Part shown: positions 26,799 through 35,510 of the stretch, piece by piece | Numbering within the stretch: position 1 is the first letter of the stretch | Layout of the letters: each line of letters begins with the position of its first letter | Source of the DNA: a bacterium | GTDB taxonomy: Bacteria; Auribacterota; UBA3054; JAPLST01 | Reading direction: 5' to 3' | NCBI GenBank assembly: GCA_026417575.1 | Contig: JAOACZ010000029.1 | Location: 1 to 61,122, forward strand | Length of the DNA: 61,122 nt | Translations under genes and position numbers: made by a program | The notes under the pieces: model-generated | Told to the model about the DNA's origin: nothing | Seen by the model: the letters and a program-made list of their open reading frames with translations, nothing else | Database searches by the model: none

Positions 26799-27869
26799 AT
26801 GGGAAGTATTGGCGAGTGGAATAGTCCGATTCAGCGCGCGCCGGATTTCAGTGAGCTATTGGCGGTCTTGCGACGCGAGCGGCCGAGGCGGCCCGTGTTG
26901 TTTGAACTTTTCCTGAACACGCCGCTTTACCGTATGTTGGCGGGTGAGGAGGTGGCACGAGCGTATGATGCTGGGGAGCTGACATGGGAAGAAGTGCAAA
27001 TGTGGGCTATGCGAAACGCAGGATATGATTATGTTACCGTGCGAGCAAGCACGTTCGAATTTCCGCGACGGGAACAGCATTGTGAAAAGACGCTTTCACT
27101 GAACGAAGGTGCGGTGATTACTGATCGAGCCTCATTTGAGGCGTTGTCGTGGACGGAGCCCGATGGAAGTGACTGGAGCATGCTCGACAAACTTGGAAGT
27201 GTGCTACCAGAAGGGATGAAGTTAATAGTGTATGGCCCTGGCGGAGTGTTGGAGAACGTTGTGCGCATGGTAGGGTACGAAAATTTATGTTTGTTGCTGG
27301 CTGACGACCCAGAGTTTGTTGCCGAGATATTCGATGCCGTTGGTTCACGTTTGCTGCGCTATTACGAACTGTGTGTACGGCATCCGGCGGTGGGAGCGAT
27401 CGTCAGCAACGACGATTGGGGGTTTAAGTCACAAACGATGGTATCGCCGGCTGACTTACGGCGATATGTTTTTCCATGGCATGCGCGGATTGTTGCAGTG
27501 GCGCATGCGGCAGGGAAGCCGGCGATTCTTCACTCGTGTGGTAACCTGTCGGCGGTGATGGATGACGTGATCGAGGTGATGAGATTTGACGCCAAACATT
27601 CGTATGAGGACACGATTCAACCAGTGGAAGAGGCATACGAACAGTACTGCGGGCGCATAGCGATCTTGGGAGGGATCGACGTGAATTTTGTGTGCCGGGC
27701 GACGGCGCAGGAGGTGTACGAGCGAAGTCGAGGGATGGTGGAACGGGGGTCGCGGTGTGGAGGTTATGCGTTAGGGACGGGCAATAGTGTGCCAGAGTAT
27801 GTGCCGCAGAAGAACTATTTCGCGATGATTCAGGCGGCGTGGGAGGAGGGGGAAACAGGGAAGCGATGA
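26799..27869 (+). CDS. Uroporphyrinogen decarboxylase-fold protein, MtaA-like methyltransferase candidate
   Basis: A 356-residue URO-D superfamily protein. True URO-D makes coproporphyrinogen, but this copy carries the zinc signature of methylcobalamin-dependent methyltransferases: His245-x-Cys247 in ILHSCGNLSAV and Cys320 in SRCGGYALGTGNSVP. It therefore more likely moves methyl groups between a corrinoid protein and a thiol or tetrahydrofolate. GGTAGGT precedes the ATG at 26799, 23 nt after the deacetylase gene. No corrinoid protein or activase is adjacent. Association with glycosidases suggests handling of O-methylated or otherwise modified sugars, which is inference. Confidence 0.8.
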   Translation: MGSIGEWNSPIQRAPDFSELLAVLRRERPRRPVLFELFLNTPLYRMLAGEEVARAYDAGELTWEEVQMWAMRNAGYDYVTVRASTFEFPRREQHCEKTLSLNEGAVITDRASFEALSWTEPDGSDWSMLDKLGSVLPEGMKLIVYGPGGVLENVVRMVGYENLCLLLADDPEFVAEIFDAVGSRLLRYYELCVRHPAVGAIVSNDDWGFKSQTMVSPADLRRYVFPWHARIVAVAHAAGKPAILHSCGNLSAVMDDVIEVMRFDAKHSYEDTIQPVEEAYEQYCGRIAILGGIDVNFVCRATAQEVYERSRGMVERGSRCGGYALGTGNSVPEYVPQKNYFAMIQAAWEEGETGKR

Positions 27870-28039
27870 GCAGGAGGGGCAAGAGCAGAAGGTTTTTGGG
27901 GGTAACACCGATGACAGATTTGAGAAAAGGGTCGGTTGCTGCGAGGAGACGGGAGAGTTTGTGGACGAAGAGGGGCAGGTGGGGTACTTTGAGCATGACA
28001 CTGTACGTGCGCGGGTAACAGGGGAATGAGGAGAAGTTT

Positions 28040-30829
28040 ATGGAAGGGCGTTCAGCACAGTTTATCTGGTACGACAGAGAAGGGCGCGGTCGCAACTTGT
28101 ACGCGTGTTTTCGCTACGTGTTTAATGTTGACAGTGGGGTACGACGCGCAGTGCTTCATCTTTTTGCCGACACGACGTATCAACTGTTTGTGAATGGGGC
28201 ATTTGTGGAGTTTGGGCCTGTCCGATTCGATCCGCGGTTTCCGCAGTATGACAGCGTCGATTTGGCGCCGTGGTTGCAGCAGGGCAAGAACGTTGTGGCT
28301 GTCCTTGTGAACAGTATTCAACACAAGACGTTCAAGGGTATTCCGAACCAAGGTGGGTTTATCGCCTGGGGCTCTGTGGAACTTGAGGATGGCAGCATAG
28401 TCAAGCTGGACACGACGCCGGGGCGTTGGCGGGCGGTCCCAGACATGGCGCGCAGTCGGTACGTAGGAAAATTCAGCTTTGCTCTGAGTGCGGCGGAATA
28501 CTATGATCAACGTGGAGAGCAGCCTGGTTGGACGCATGTGGGATTCGACGATCGTGGGTGGCCGCCGGCAGTGATACTACGCAACCAAGAGGCATGGGGA
28601 CGACTGACACCGCGGCGGATTCCATTTATGCGTCGAGATATGGTACCTGTGCGTGCAGTGCGGCATGTGTTGCCGTTATTAGCAAGCGAGGTACGGTACT
28701 CGTGGTGGGCACCATTTCCACCGCATTATGAAGATGATCGCGCAGCCTACAGTCCCTTTTTTGCGTTTCGGACGTGGGTGTATTCGCCGTGCGAGCAAGT
28801 AGTGAATGTGGGGACATTTTGGGGCGACAACTGGCTCAACGGGGAGAAGGTTGCTCGAGGAACAGATTGTTATTTGCGTCCGATGCGGATCAATCAAAAA
28901 TGGGCGCTGCGCCAGGGGTGGAATTATCTGTTTGGATGCGTGGACGCGTATCAAGATATTGTGGAGCAGTACTTTGCGGTGCCGCGCGATAGCGGAATAA
29001 TCTTCGATGCAAAGAGGGGAGTGGGCGACGGGGTGTATACGTTCGAACGAACGCGAATGCTCACGGTAGAAGAGTATGAAAGAGTTTTCGCGAAGAAAGA
29101 CATGCCGTATGCACCAACAGACGCGCTAAAAGAGATTGGGGGCTGGGTGGCGGTGCACAGAGATGACGCGGCAGAGAGTCCGGCTCGCGAGACGAGCTGG
29201 GACTTATATGGAGATGCGGTAGAAGAGGTCACGGCTGACGGGTTGGTGGGGCACACGTTTCGGCTTCAGGATTATCCACACGGTTTCTCGTTGTTGTTGG
29301 ATTTGGGGAAAATACATCTAGTATGGCCGCGGTTGCAATTTACTGGAGTGCGCGGGGCAAGGATTGACGTAACGTCGAATGAGCATTTATGCGGCGACGG
29401 GCAGCATCTGCGCTTGATGCATCATTATCCTGCGGCGGACCGAATTGTGTGCGTGCGCGATGAGGTGGAGTGGATGCCAGCGCAGGCGCGTGGTGTACGT
29501 TATCTGATGATTACAGTGCGGAATGCTTCGCAGGATGTAACACTGAAGGGCTTGTCGCTGCGTAGTGCCTCGTATCCTGTGAAACAGGTGGGATCATTTC
29601 ACTGTTCGGACCGGCTGCTGACAGAGATATGGGAAATGTGCGCGCGCACGCTGGCGACGAATATGGAGGATGCATACGACGATTGTGTGGGGCGGGAGCG
29701 TGGGATGTATGGGCGGGATACAATCATTCAGTACTTTGTCAATTTGGCGACGTTTGGTGATCAGGCGTTAATGGGGCGCTGTTTGCAGTTGTTTGGCCAA
29801 TCGCCGGATGGGACAGGGAAATTTCGTGCGGTGTACCCGAACACCGGCGATTACACGATTGCCGATTTTGCGCTGAACATGGTGGAGGGCTACTGGGCGT
29901 ACTACCGGTACAGTGGCGATCTGGCGCGAATCCGAGAAGATTGGGGGGCGATCAAACAGAATCTCGCATGGTTCCATGAGTTAGCGGATGAGCGGAGCGA
30001 CTTATTGTTGGATGCGGACTGGCATGTGAAGCGCGGCGTACACGCACACTACGGAGGTTTTCACGGAGATCTGGCAGCACAGGGGTACATGAGCGTGTCA
30101 GGAGTGCACTGCGTGTTTTCGTGTATGTATCTGAGTGCGTTGCGGAGCGCGGTGGAGCTGGCGCGAGTGGTGGGCGACGCACGTGAAGCTCGAGAATTAG
30201 AAAAGCGGGCACGGCGGGTGGCCCAGTCTATTCGAAGCACGTTCTGGAATAGGCGTTTGGGATGTTACAGTGACAATTTAGCGCGCGACACGCATTCAGC
30301 GCACGCAAGCTTGCTGGCGGTGCGCAGCGGGGCGGCAGCGCGGGCGCAGTGGCCTGCGCTGCGGCGGTACATCGCGCGTGAGTTGCGCTCAGTGTTTGTG
30401 AACGGATATGACCCGTCGGAAGGGTGCAAGTTCAGTCCGAGTTTCGCATTTTATTTGTTTGAGGCCTTGTACCAGCTTGGGATGGCGGCGACAGCAGAGG
30501 AGTTGATGCGACAGGGGTGGGGGTGGATGTTAGCGCAGGGGTTGCGCACATGTGGCGAGCATTTTGATACGAGGCAGAGCTTGTGCCACGCCTGGTCGGC
30601 GTCGCCGGCATATTTTTTGTCGCGGCATGTACTTGGTGTTCAGTATCCTGCGGCGCCGGACTACTCGCGCGTGGAAATTCGGGTAGAAACGGCGGGAGTG
30701 ACCGAAGCAGAGGGGGCGTATCCACACCCGCGTGGAGTAGTGAAAGTGAAGTGGCATATGGAGCGCGGGCGACGTGTGTTTGATTATGTGAAAGCACCGC
30801 GAGGGGTGCGTGTAATTATTCATCAGTAA
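28040..30829 (+). CDS. GH78-type alpha-L-rhamnosidase
   Basis: A 929-residue glycosidase. N-terminal beta-sandwich domains (LHLFADTTYQLFVNGAFV, then a second jelly roll with DNWLNGEKV) precede an (alpha/alpha)6 barrel. The catalytic region EDAYDDCVGRERGMYGRD (Glu543-Asp560) matches the ED-x-DC-x-RER pattern of inverting rhamnosidases, and the C-terminal sandwich begins near YSRVEIRVET. There is no signal peptide, so it would act on imported oligosaccharides. GGAG sits 7-8 nt upstream of the ATG. 170 nt separate it from the methyltransferase gene; 18 nt from the next gene. Confidence 0.85.
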   Translation: MEGRSAQFIWYDREGRGRNLYACFRYVFNVDSGVRRAVLHLFADTTYQLFVNGAFVEFGPVRFDPRFPQYDSVDLAPWLQQGKNVVAVLVNSIQHKTFKGIPNQGGFIAWGSVELEDGSIVKLDTTPGRWRAVPDMARSRYVGKFSFALSAAEYYDQRGEQPGWTHVGFDDRGWPPAVILRNQEAWGRLTPRRIPFMRRDMVPVRAVRHVLPLLASEVRYSWWAPFPPHYEDDRAAYSPFFAFRTWVYSPCEQVVNVGTFWGDNWLNGEKVARGTDCYLRPMRINQKWALRQGWNYLFGCVDAYQDIVEQYFAVPRDSGIIFDAKRGVGDGVYTFERTRMLTVEEYERVFAKKDMPYAPTDALKEIGGWVAVHRDDAAESPARETSWDLYGDAVEEVTADGLVGHTFRLQDYPHGFSLLLDLGKIHLVWPRLQFTGVRGARIDVTSNEHLCGDGQHLRLMHHYPAADRIVCVRDEVEWMPAQARGVRYLMITVRNASQDVTLKGLSLRSASYPVKQVGSFHCSDRLLTEIWEMCARTLATNMEDAYDDCVGRERGMYGRDTIIQYFVNLATFGDQALMGRCLQLFGQSPDGTGKFRAVYPNTGDYTIADFALNMVEGYWAYYRYSGDLARIREDWGAIKQNLAWFHELADERSDLLLDADWHVKRGVHAHYGGFHGDLAAQGYMSVSGVHCVFSCMYLSALRSAVELARVVGDAREARELEKRARRVAQSIRSTFWNRRLGCYSDNLARDTHSAHASLLAVRSGAAARAQWPALRRYIARELRSVFVNGYDPSEGCKFSPSFAFYLFEALYQLGMAATAEELMRQGWGWMLAQGLRTCGEHFDTRQSLCHAWSASPAYFLSRHVLGVQYPAAPDYSRVEIRVETAGVTEAEGAYPHPRGVVKVKWHMERGRRVFDYVKAPRGVRVIIHQ

Positions 30830-30847
30830 CTACAGTGGAGAGAAGAG

Positions 30848-33385
30848 ATGGCGTTTAGTGCACGGATGGAACGGGGTCATCGGCCACGGAGCGGAGTGAC
30901 GTTGGGTGGGGTTGGTACGGGAGGCATGGAACTGCGTCACGACGGTGTGTTTTACAACTGGTCGATCTTTAACAACTACCCACTTGGTCTTGGGGCGCCT
31001 TTTACGATGGCGCATGACTCGGTACTATTTTTTGTCGTGCGGTTTCGGGAAGCGGGCGGAGAACCGAAGATGCGCTTATTGCAAATTGAGCCTGAGTATG
31101 GTGCCGCAGGTTTGATCGATCATCCGCACTACTATGTGTTTCCGTGGCTGTCGGGCGTGGACGAGACGACGTATGAAGGGGTGTTTCCCCGAGTGCGAAT
31201 GAGATTTCGCGATCGCGCAATGCCATGTGACGTGGAATTGGAGGCGTGGTCGGCGTTTATCCCGCATGACGTGAAGAATTCGTGCTTGCCGGCGGTGTTC
31301 TTCGAGTTTACAGTGATACCGAGGACGCGTCGGCGCTTAGAGGTGATGCTAATGGCGAGTATGCGGAATGCGGTGGCGTACGACATACCTGAGCGCACGT
31401 ACGTCAGTCGTGTGGTACGAGGGAAGGGATATCTGGGTTTTGAGATGACGTGCGACGGGGTAGACCCTGCGCACGCGTCAATGGGGACGATGGGTGTGAT
31501 TTCTTTCGCGCCCGAATCGACGTATTACTTAGGTTGGGAGCATCGTCACCCGTATTACGAGATTGCACTGCGGCAGGCACGGCTGCCAAACATAGATGAC
31601 ACGGAGGGGCGGAACGTAATGGACGAGGAGCGGGGGCGGCGCGTAGCTATGGAGCGGTGCTTTTCGACTGTGGCATATTCGCGCACGTTGCGTGGGGAGC
31701 GTGACCGATTACAGCACAGTTTTGCTGCGGTGTGGCATTTCCCCAACCGGTACGCAGAGTCGGTGAACAGGGGAAGGCATCACGCGCGGCCTGAGCCGGC
31801 TGAGCACATTGAAGGACATTACTACAGTAATTTTTTTGCGTCGGCGGCGGAGGTGGCGGCATACGTGGCAGCGCAGCGGTGCATGTTGCGTCGGCGGACG
31901 ATGGCGTTTGTAGACGCGTTTTACCGGAGTAGCGTTGATCGGGTGGTGCTCGATCAAATCAATTCGCACCTTAACACATTTGTGACGAGTAGCTGGGTAA
32001 CGAAGAGTGGAGATTTTGGTGTGTTGGAGGGGATTGATCCGCATCATTCGTACGCCGGCTTGGCAACTATGGACGTAGCGATGTATGGAGGTGTGAGCGC
32101 AGCTACGTTATTTCCCGAACTTGATCGGGCGATGCTGCGGGCGCACCGGCGGTTTCAGAGTGAGCGGGGGACGGTAGCGCATTCGATTACGCGGAATTTC
32201 AAAGAGATTCAAGCACGGGAATTGGAAGGGAAACGCATTGACATGCCGGCGCAGTACGCCTATATGGTAGTGCGGGCAGGATTATGGGCCGAGGATTTGG
32301 CGTTTCTGCGGGAGATGTGGCCATCGGTGAAGAGTGCCCTTGATTACGTTTTGCGTGAACGCGATGGAGACGGAGATTGTCTGCCGGACATGGAGGGGAT
32401 CATGTGTTCGTATGACAATTTTCCGATGTACGGGGCATCGTCGTATGTTGGGGGACAATTTCTTGCCGCGGTGGCGGCGGCGGTGGAAGCGGCACGATTG
32501 TTGGGGGACGAGGAGGCGGCGACACGTTACGGAAGCGTATTAGCGCGCGGTGCGCGCGCGTTTGAGGAGAAGCTGTGGAACGGGCAGTATTATCGTTTGT
32601 ACAATGACGAAGCTGGGACGCATGGGAAGGATGAGGGGTGCCTTGCGGACCAGCTGCTCGGGCAGTGGGCGGCGCACCTGTGCGGCTTGTCATTGCCGCT
32701 GGATCCCCGGCGTGTGAAGCGGGCACTGCGGTATATCATGAAGCAGAACTATCATCCGGAGTACGGTCTGCGGAACTGTCGGTGGCCGGGGGATAGTTTT
32801 CTTCACGAGGTAGACAAAGACACATGGGTGGATCAGGCGAACACGGTGTGGTCAGGGGTTGAATTGGCGTTTGCGTCGTTGTTATTGTACGAGGGGATGT
32901 GGCGGGATGCGCTCCGCGTGATTAAGCAAGTGGATACGCGTTATCGCCATTGGGGGATGTACTTTGACCACCAGGAATTTGGCGGGCACTATTATCGCGC
33001 GATGTCGGCGTGGGGAATTATGAATGGGTTGCTGGGACTGGCAATGAAGAACGGGCGATACACGTTTGCCCCGCGGGTACCTGGGGACGAGGTGCGATTG
33101 TTCTTCTCGCACGCCCGTGGGACAGGGCTTTATTCGCGGCAGAAGGAGAGAGGAAAGGAAGTGATCAGGCTGGAGGTGGTGAGTGGGGAATTTTGTGCGC
33201 GCGAGGTGGAGCTTGGGAGCAGGGTGGCAAAAGTGGTACAGGTGGAGCTGATAGCAGAACAGCGGGCACGAATACCGAGGCGGTGGCGGTGGGAGGCTAG
33301 TGCCGGAATGGTGCGGTTATTTTTTTCGGGCGGGCTGCAAGTCAGGGAAGGAGGGGCAGTACAAATAAAAGTAGGGCGGGCGTGA
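30848..33385 (+). CDS. GH116 family glycoside hydrolase (GBA2-like)
   Basis: An 845-residue protein related to non-lysosomal glucosylceramidase and bacterial GH116 beta-glucosidase/xylosidase enzymes. The N-terminal domain begins with GGVGTGGMELRHDGVFYNWSIFNN. The catalytic domain has Glu394 in VLEGID (nucleophile position) and Asp523 in CSYDNFPMYGASSYVGGQ (acid/base position), matching the TxGH116 arrangement. No signal peptide. Coupled closely to the GH78 gene (18-nt gap, GGAGAG Shine-Dalgarno). Substrate could be beta-glucoside, xyloside or another beta-linked sugar. Confidence 0.85.
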   Translation: MAFSARMERGHRPRSGVTLGGVGTGGMELRHDGVFYNWSIFNNYPLGLGAPFTMAHDSVLFFVVRFREAGGEPKMRLLQIEPEYGAAGLIDHPHYYVFPWLSGVDETTYEGVFPRVRMRFRDRAMPCDVELEAWSAFIPHDVKNSCLPAVFFEFTVIPRTRRRLEVMLMASMRNAVAYDIPERTYVSRVVRGKGYLGFEMTCDGVDPAHASMGTMGVISFAPESTYYLGWEHRHPYYEIALRQARLPNIDDTEGRNVMDEERGRRVAMERCFSTVAYSRTLRGERDRLQHSFAAVWHFPNRYAESVNRGRHHARPEPAEHIEGHYYSNFFASAAEVAAYVAAQRCMLRRRTMAFVDAFYRSSVDRVVLDQINSHLNTFVTSSWVTKSGDFGVLEGIDPHHSYAGLATMDVAMYGGVSAATLFPELDRAMLRAHRRFQSERGTVAHSITRNFKEIQARELEGKRIDMPAQYAYMVVRAGLWAEDLAFLREMWPSVKSALDYVLRERDGDGDCLPDMEGIMCSYDNFPMYGASSYVGGQFLAAVAAAVEAARLLGDEEAATRYGSVLARGARAFEEKLWNGQYYRLYNDEAGTHGKDEGCLADQLLGQWAAHLCGLSLPLDPRRVKRALRYIMKQNYHPEYGLRNCRWPGDSFLHEVDKDTWVDQANTVWSGVELAFASLLLYEGMWRDALRVIKQVDTRYRHWGMYFDHQEFGGHYYRAMSAWGIMNGLLGLAMKNGRYTFAPRVPGDEVRLFFSHARGTGLYSRQKERGKEVIRLEVVSGEFCAREVELGSRVAKVVQVELIAEQRARIPRRWRWEASAGMVRLFFSGGLQVREGGAVQIKVGRA

Positions 33386-33442
33386 CGTGGCTGGCTGTGC
33401 GGGATAGACGGGCAGGAGGTTGCGAACTGAGGGGGCGCGTAG

Positions 33443-34999
33443 CTATGGGACGTGGGTAAGAGACGGGTTGGAAGACGAGGGGGTCGGTTGGGGCTCTGAG
33501 GTGGAAGTCGAGATGCGGCCGTAAAGTTCTGTGAGTTCGCGCAGGCGGGAGGCCACGGAGCTGGTGAGCTGCTCAGGTACGTAGCGCCACTGCCAGTTGC
33601 CTTCTGGGCGGCCGGGGAAATTCATGCGAGCAGTGCTATCGAGGCTCAGCACATCCTGGAGCGGAATGATGGCGAGTTCCGCGACAGACGCGAGCGCGGC
33701 GCGAATCATGACCCAGCTAATGTCAGAGCCGTCGCACATGAAGTAACGCCGCACGTGATCGCGTGTTTTCTCATCCGCAGAGCGATACCAGCCGAGGGAG
33801 GTGTCATTATCATGGCTACCCGTGTAGACGACACAGTGGCGCGGGTAGTTGTGGGGGAGGAATTCATTCTGTGCATCGCCGCCGAAGCCGAACTGGAGGA
33901 TTTTCATTCCTGGGAAGCCATATTTGTCGCGTAAGGCTTCCACTTCGGGGGTGATGACACCGAGGTCTTCTGCGATGAGAGGAACGGGACCGAGGGTGGT
34001 GCGCAGGGTAGCGAACAATTCGTCCCCGGGTGTTTTCAGCCATTCACCGATTTCTGCGGTGGGGTTGCCAGCTGGGACAGCCCAGCAGCTTTCGAAGCCA
34101 CGGAAGTGATCTATGCGCACGATGTCAACCATGGTGAGGGCGTGGCGGAAGCGTTCGATCCACCAGCGAAACTTTTCTTGGCGGCAAGCGTCCCAACGAT
34201 AAAGTGGGTTGCCCCAGAGCTGGCCGGTGGCGCTAAAGTAGTCGGGGGGGACGCCTGCAACGACTGTCATCCGCCCGGCCTCGTCCAGGTAAAAGAGTTG
34301 GGGATGTGCCCAGACATCTGCGCTGTCATAAGCGACGAAGATGGGCATATCGCCAATGATGCGGATGTTATGAGTGTGGGCGTAGCGACGTAGTGCGTCC
34401 CATTGCCGGAAGAATTCGTACTGGAGGAAGCGATGGAAGTTGAGATCGTCTGTTGAGACTTGGAAGGGAGGCTGAGTGATGTGGTTCTTGCCGGTGCTCC
34501 ATTCGCTCCAGAGGCGCCCATCATGTGCGTCTTTGCAAGCCATGAAGAGGGCGTAGTCGTCGAGCCAGGAACGGTGGGCGCGGGCGAAAGCCTCGAGTTC
34601 GGCACGTTGTGCGGGCGTGGCGTCGGCGGAGAAGCGCTGGTAGGCTTTGCGCAACATGGCGAGATGGAAAGTAATAACGGGTCCGTAGTCGACGCGCTCA
34701 CGGGGGAAGGGTGGACACTGAGCGAGCTCTGCGCGAGTGAGTAATCCCTGGGCTTCGAGCTCGTCGAGGCTAATTAGATAATGATTGCCGGCGAACGCAG
34801 AGAAGCATTGATAAGGCGAATCGCCGAACCCGGTTGGGCCGAGGGGCATGACTTGCCACAGCTGCTGGCCTGCTTCGGCAAGAAAATCGATAAACGAGCG
34901 TGCGCAAGGACCTAGGTCGCCGATACCATAAGGACCGGGCAATGAAGTGGGATGAAGCAGGATACCACTGCGGCGAGGTGCGGACTTTTGTGTTGTCAT
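33443..34999 (-). CDS. malQ: 4-alpha-glucanotransferase
   Basis: A 518-residue GH77 amylomaltase (disproportionating enzyme) moving alpha-1,4-glucan segments, used in maltodextrin and glycogen metabolism. RRSGILLHPTSLPGPYGIGDLG, VDIVRIDHFRGFESCWAVP (catalytic Asp), LIAEDLGVITPEV (catalytic Glu) and YTGSHDNDTSLGW (stabilising Asp) are all present. The last 20 residues are a Ser/Pro-rich tail. ATG 34999 lies 34 nt after smpB with no Shine-Dalgarno; a TATACT sits 5 nt upstream but lacks a matching -35. Convergent with the GH116 gene, 57 nt apart. Confidence 0.96.
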   Translation of the reverse strand: MTTQKSAPRRSGILLHPTSLPGPYGIGDLGPCARSFIDFLAEAGQQLWQVMPLGPTGFGDSPYQCFSAFAGNHYLISLDELEAQGLLTRAELAQCPPFPRERVDYGPVITFHLAMLRKAYQRFSADATPAQRAELEAFARAHRSWLDDYALFMACKDAHDGRLWSEWSTGKNHITQPPFQVSTDDLNFHRFLQYEFFRQWDALRRYAHTHNIRIIGDMPIFVAYDSADVWAHPQLFYLDEAGRMTVVAGVPPDYFSATGQLWGNPLYRWDACRQEKFRWWIERFRHALTMVDIVRIDHFRGFESCWAVPAGNPTAEIGEWLKTPGDELFATLRTTLGPVPLIAEDLGVITPEVEALRDKYGFPGMKILQFGFGGDAQNEFLPHNYPRHCVVYTGSHDNDTSLGWYRSADEKTRDHVRRYFMCDGSDISWVMIRAALASVAELAIIPLQDVLSLDSTARMNFPGRPEGNWQWRYVPEQLTSSVASRLRELTELYGRISTSTSEPQPTPSSSNPSLTHVP

Positions 35000-35033
35000 G
35001 GAGAGTATACGCGGTGTGGGATCAAGGGCAGTT

Positions 35034-35510
35034 TCAGCGTATGTTGATGCGCGCGATGGCGCGTGTGATTTCGCGGGTGTGTTCGCGTTTCTTGATATCT
35101 TCGCGTTTATCGTGCTGGACCTTCCCCTGCGCGAGGGCGAGCTCGACCTTAGCCCTGGGGCCTTTGAAATAGAGCTTGAGTGGGATGAGGGCCATGCCTT
35201 TGCGCTCAGTCCGACCTGCTAAGCGCGCGATTTCGTTCTTATGCAGGAGCAGCCGACGCGGGCGGAGAGGGTCGTGATTGAAACGATTAGCTTGCTCGTA
35301 GGGGCTGATATGAAAGTTGTACAAGATGGCTTCACCATGCTCGATCTTGGCGAAAGCGTCGTTGAGGGAACACTGGTGAGCGCGTAAGGATTTTACTTCA
35401 GTGCCGCGTAGTTCAATACCAGCTTCAAAAGTTTCGACGATGTGGTAGTCATGTCGTGCACGGCGATTGGTTACGATGGTCGAGATAGGTTGATGGCGTG
35501 CAGTATTCAT
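35034..35510 (-). CDS. smpB: SsrA-binding protein SmpB
   Basis: A 158-residue tmRNA partner for ribosome rescue. NRRARHDYHIVETFEAGIELRGTEVKSLR, LYNFHISPYEQANRFNHDPLRPRRLLLHKNEI and the basic C-terminal tail (KREHTREITRAIARINIR) are the full family pattern. ATG 35510 was chosen because it begins the family fold and overlaps the tgt stop by 4 nt; the open frame continues 111 codons upstream inside tgt and is spurious. The tmRNA gene is not in the window. Confidence 0.96.
   Translation of the reverse strand: MNTARHQPISTIVTNRRARHDYHIVETFEAGIELRGTEVKSLRAHQCSLNDAFAKIEHGEAILYNFHISPYEQANRFNHDPLRPRRLLLHKNEIARLAGRTERKGMALIPLKLYFKGPRAKVELALAQGKVQHDKREDIKKREHTREITRAIARINIR

Noticed and set aside
27424-28095. 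223-codon minus-strand frame across the methyltransferase and GH78 junction
   Set aside because: Pro/Ser/Leu-rich translation typical of the antisense of purine-rich coding DNA; no ribosome site.
35004-35009. malQ as a further leaderless promoter
   Set aside because: TATACT lies only 5 nt from the ATG and no -35 is found at 16-18 nt; the gene probably belongs to the tgt operon.
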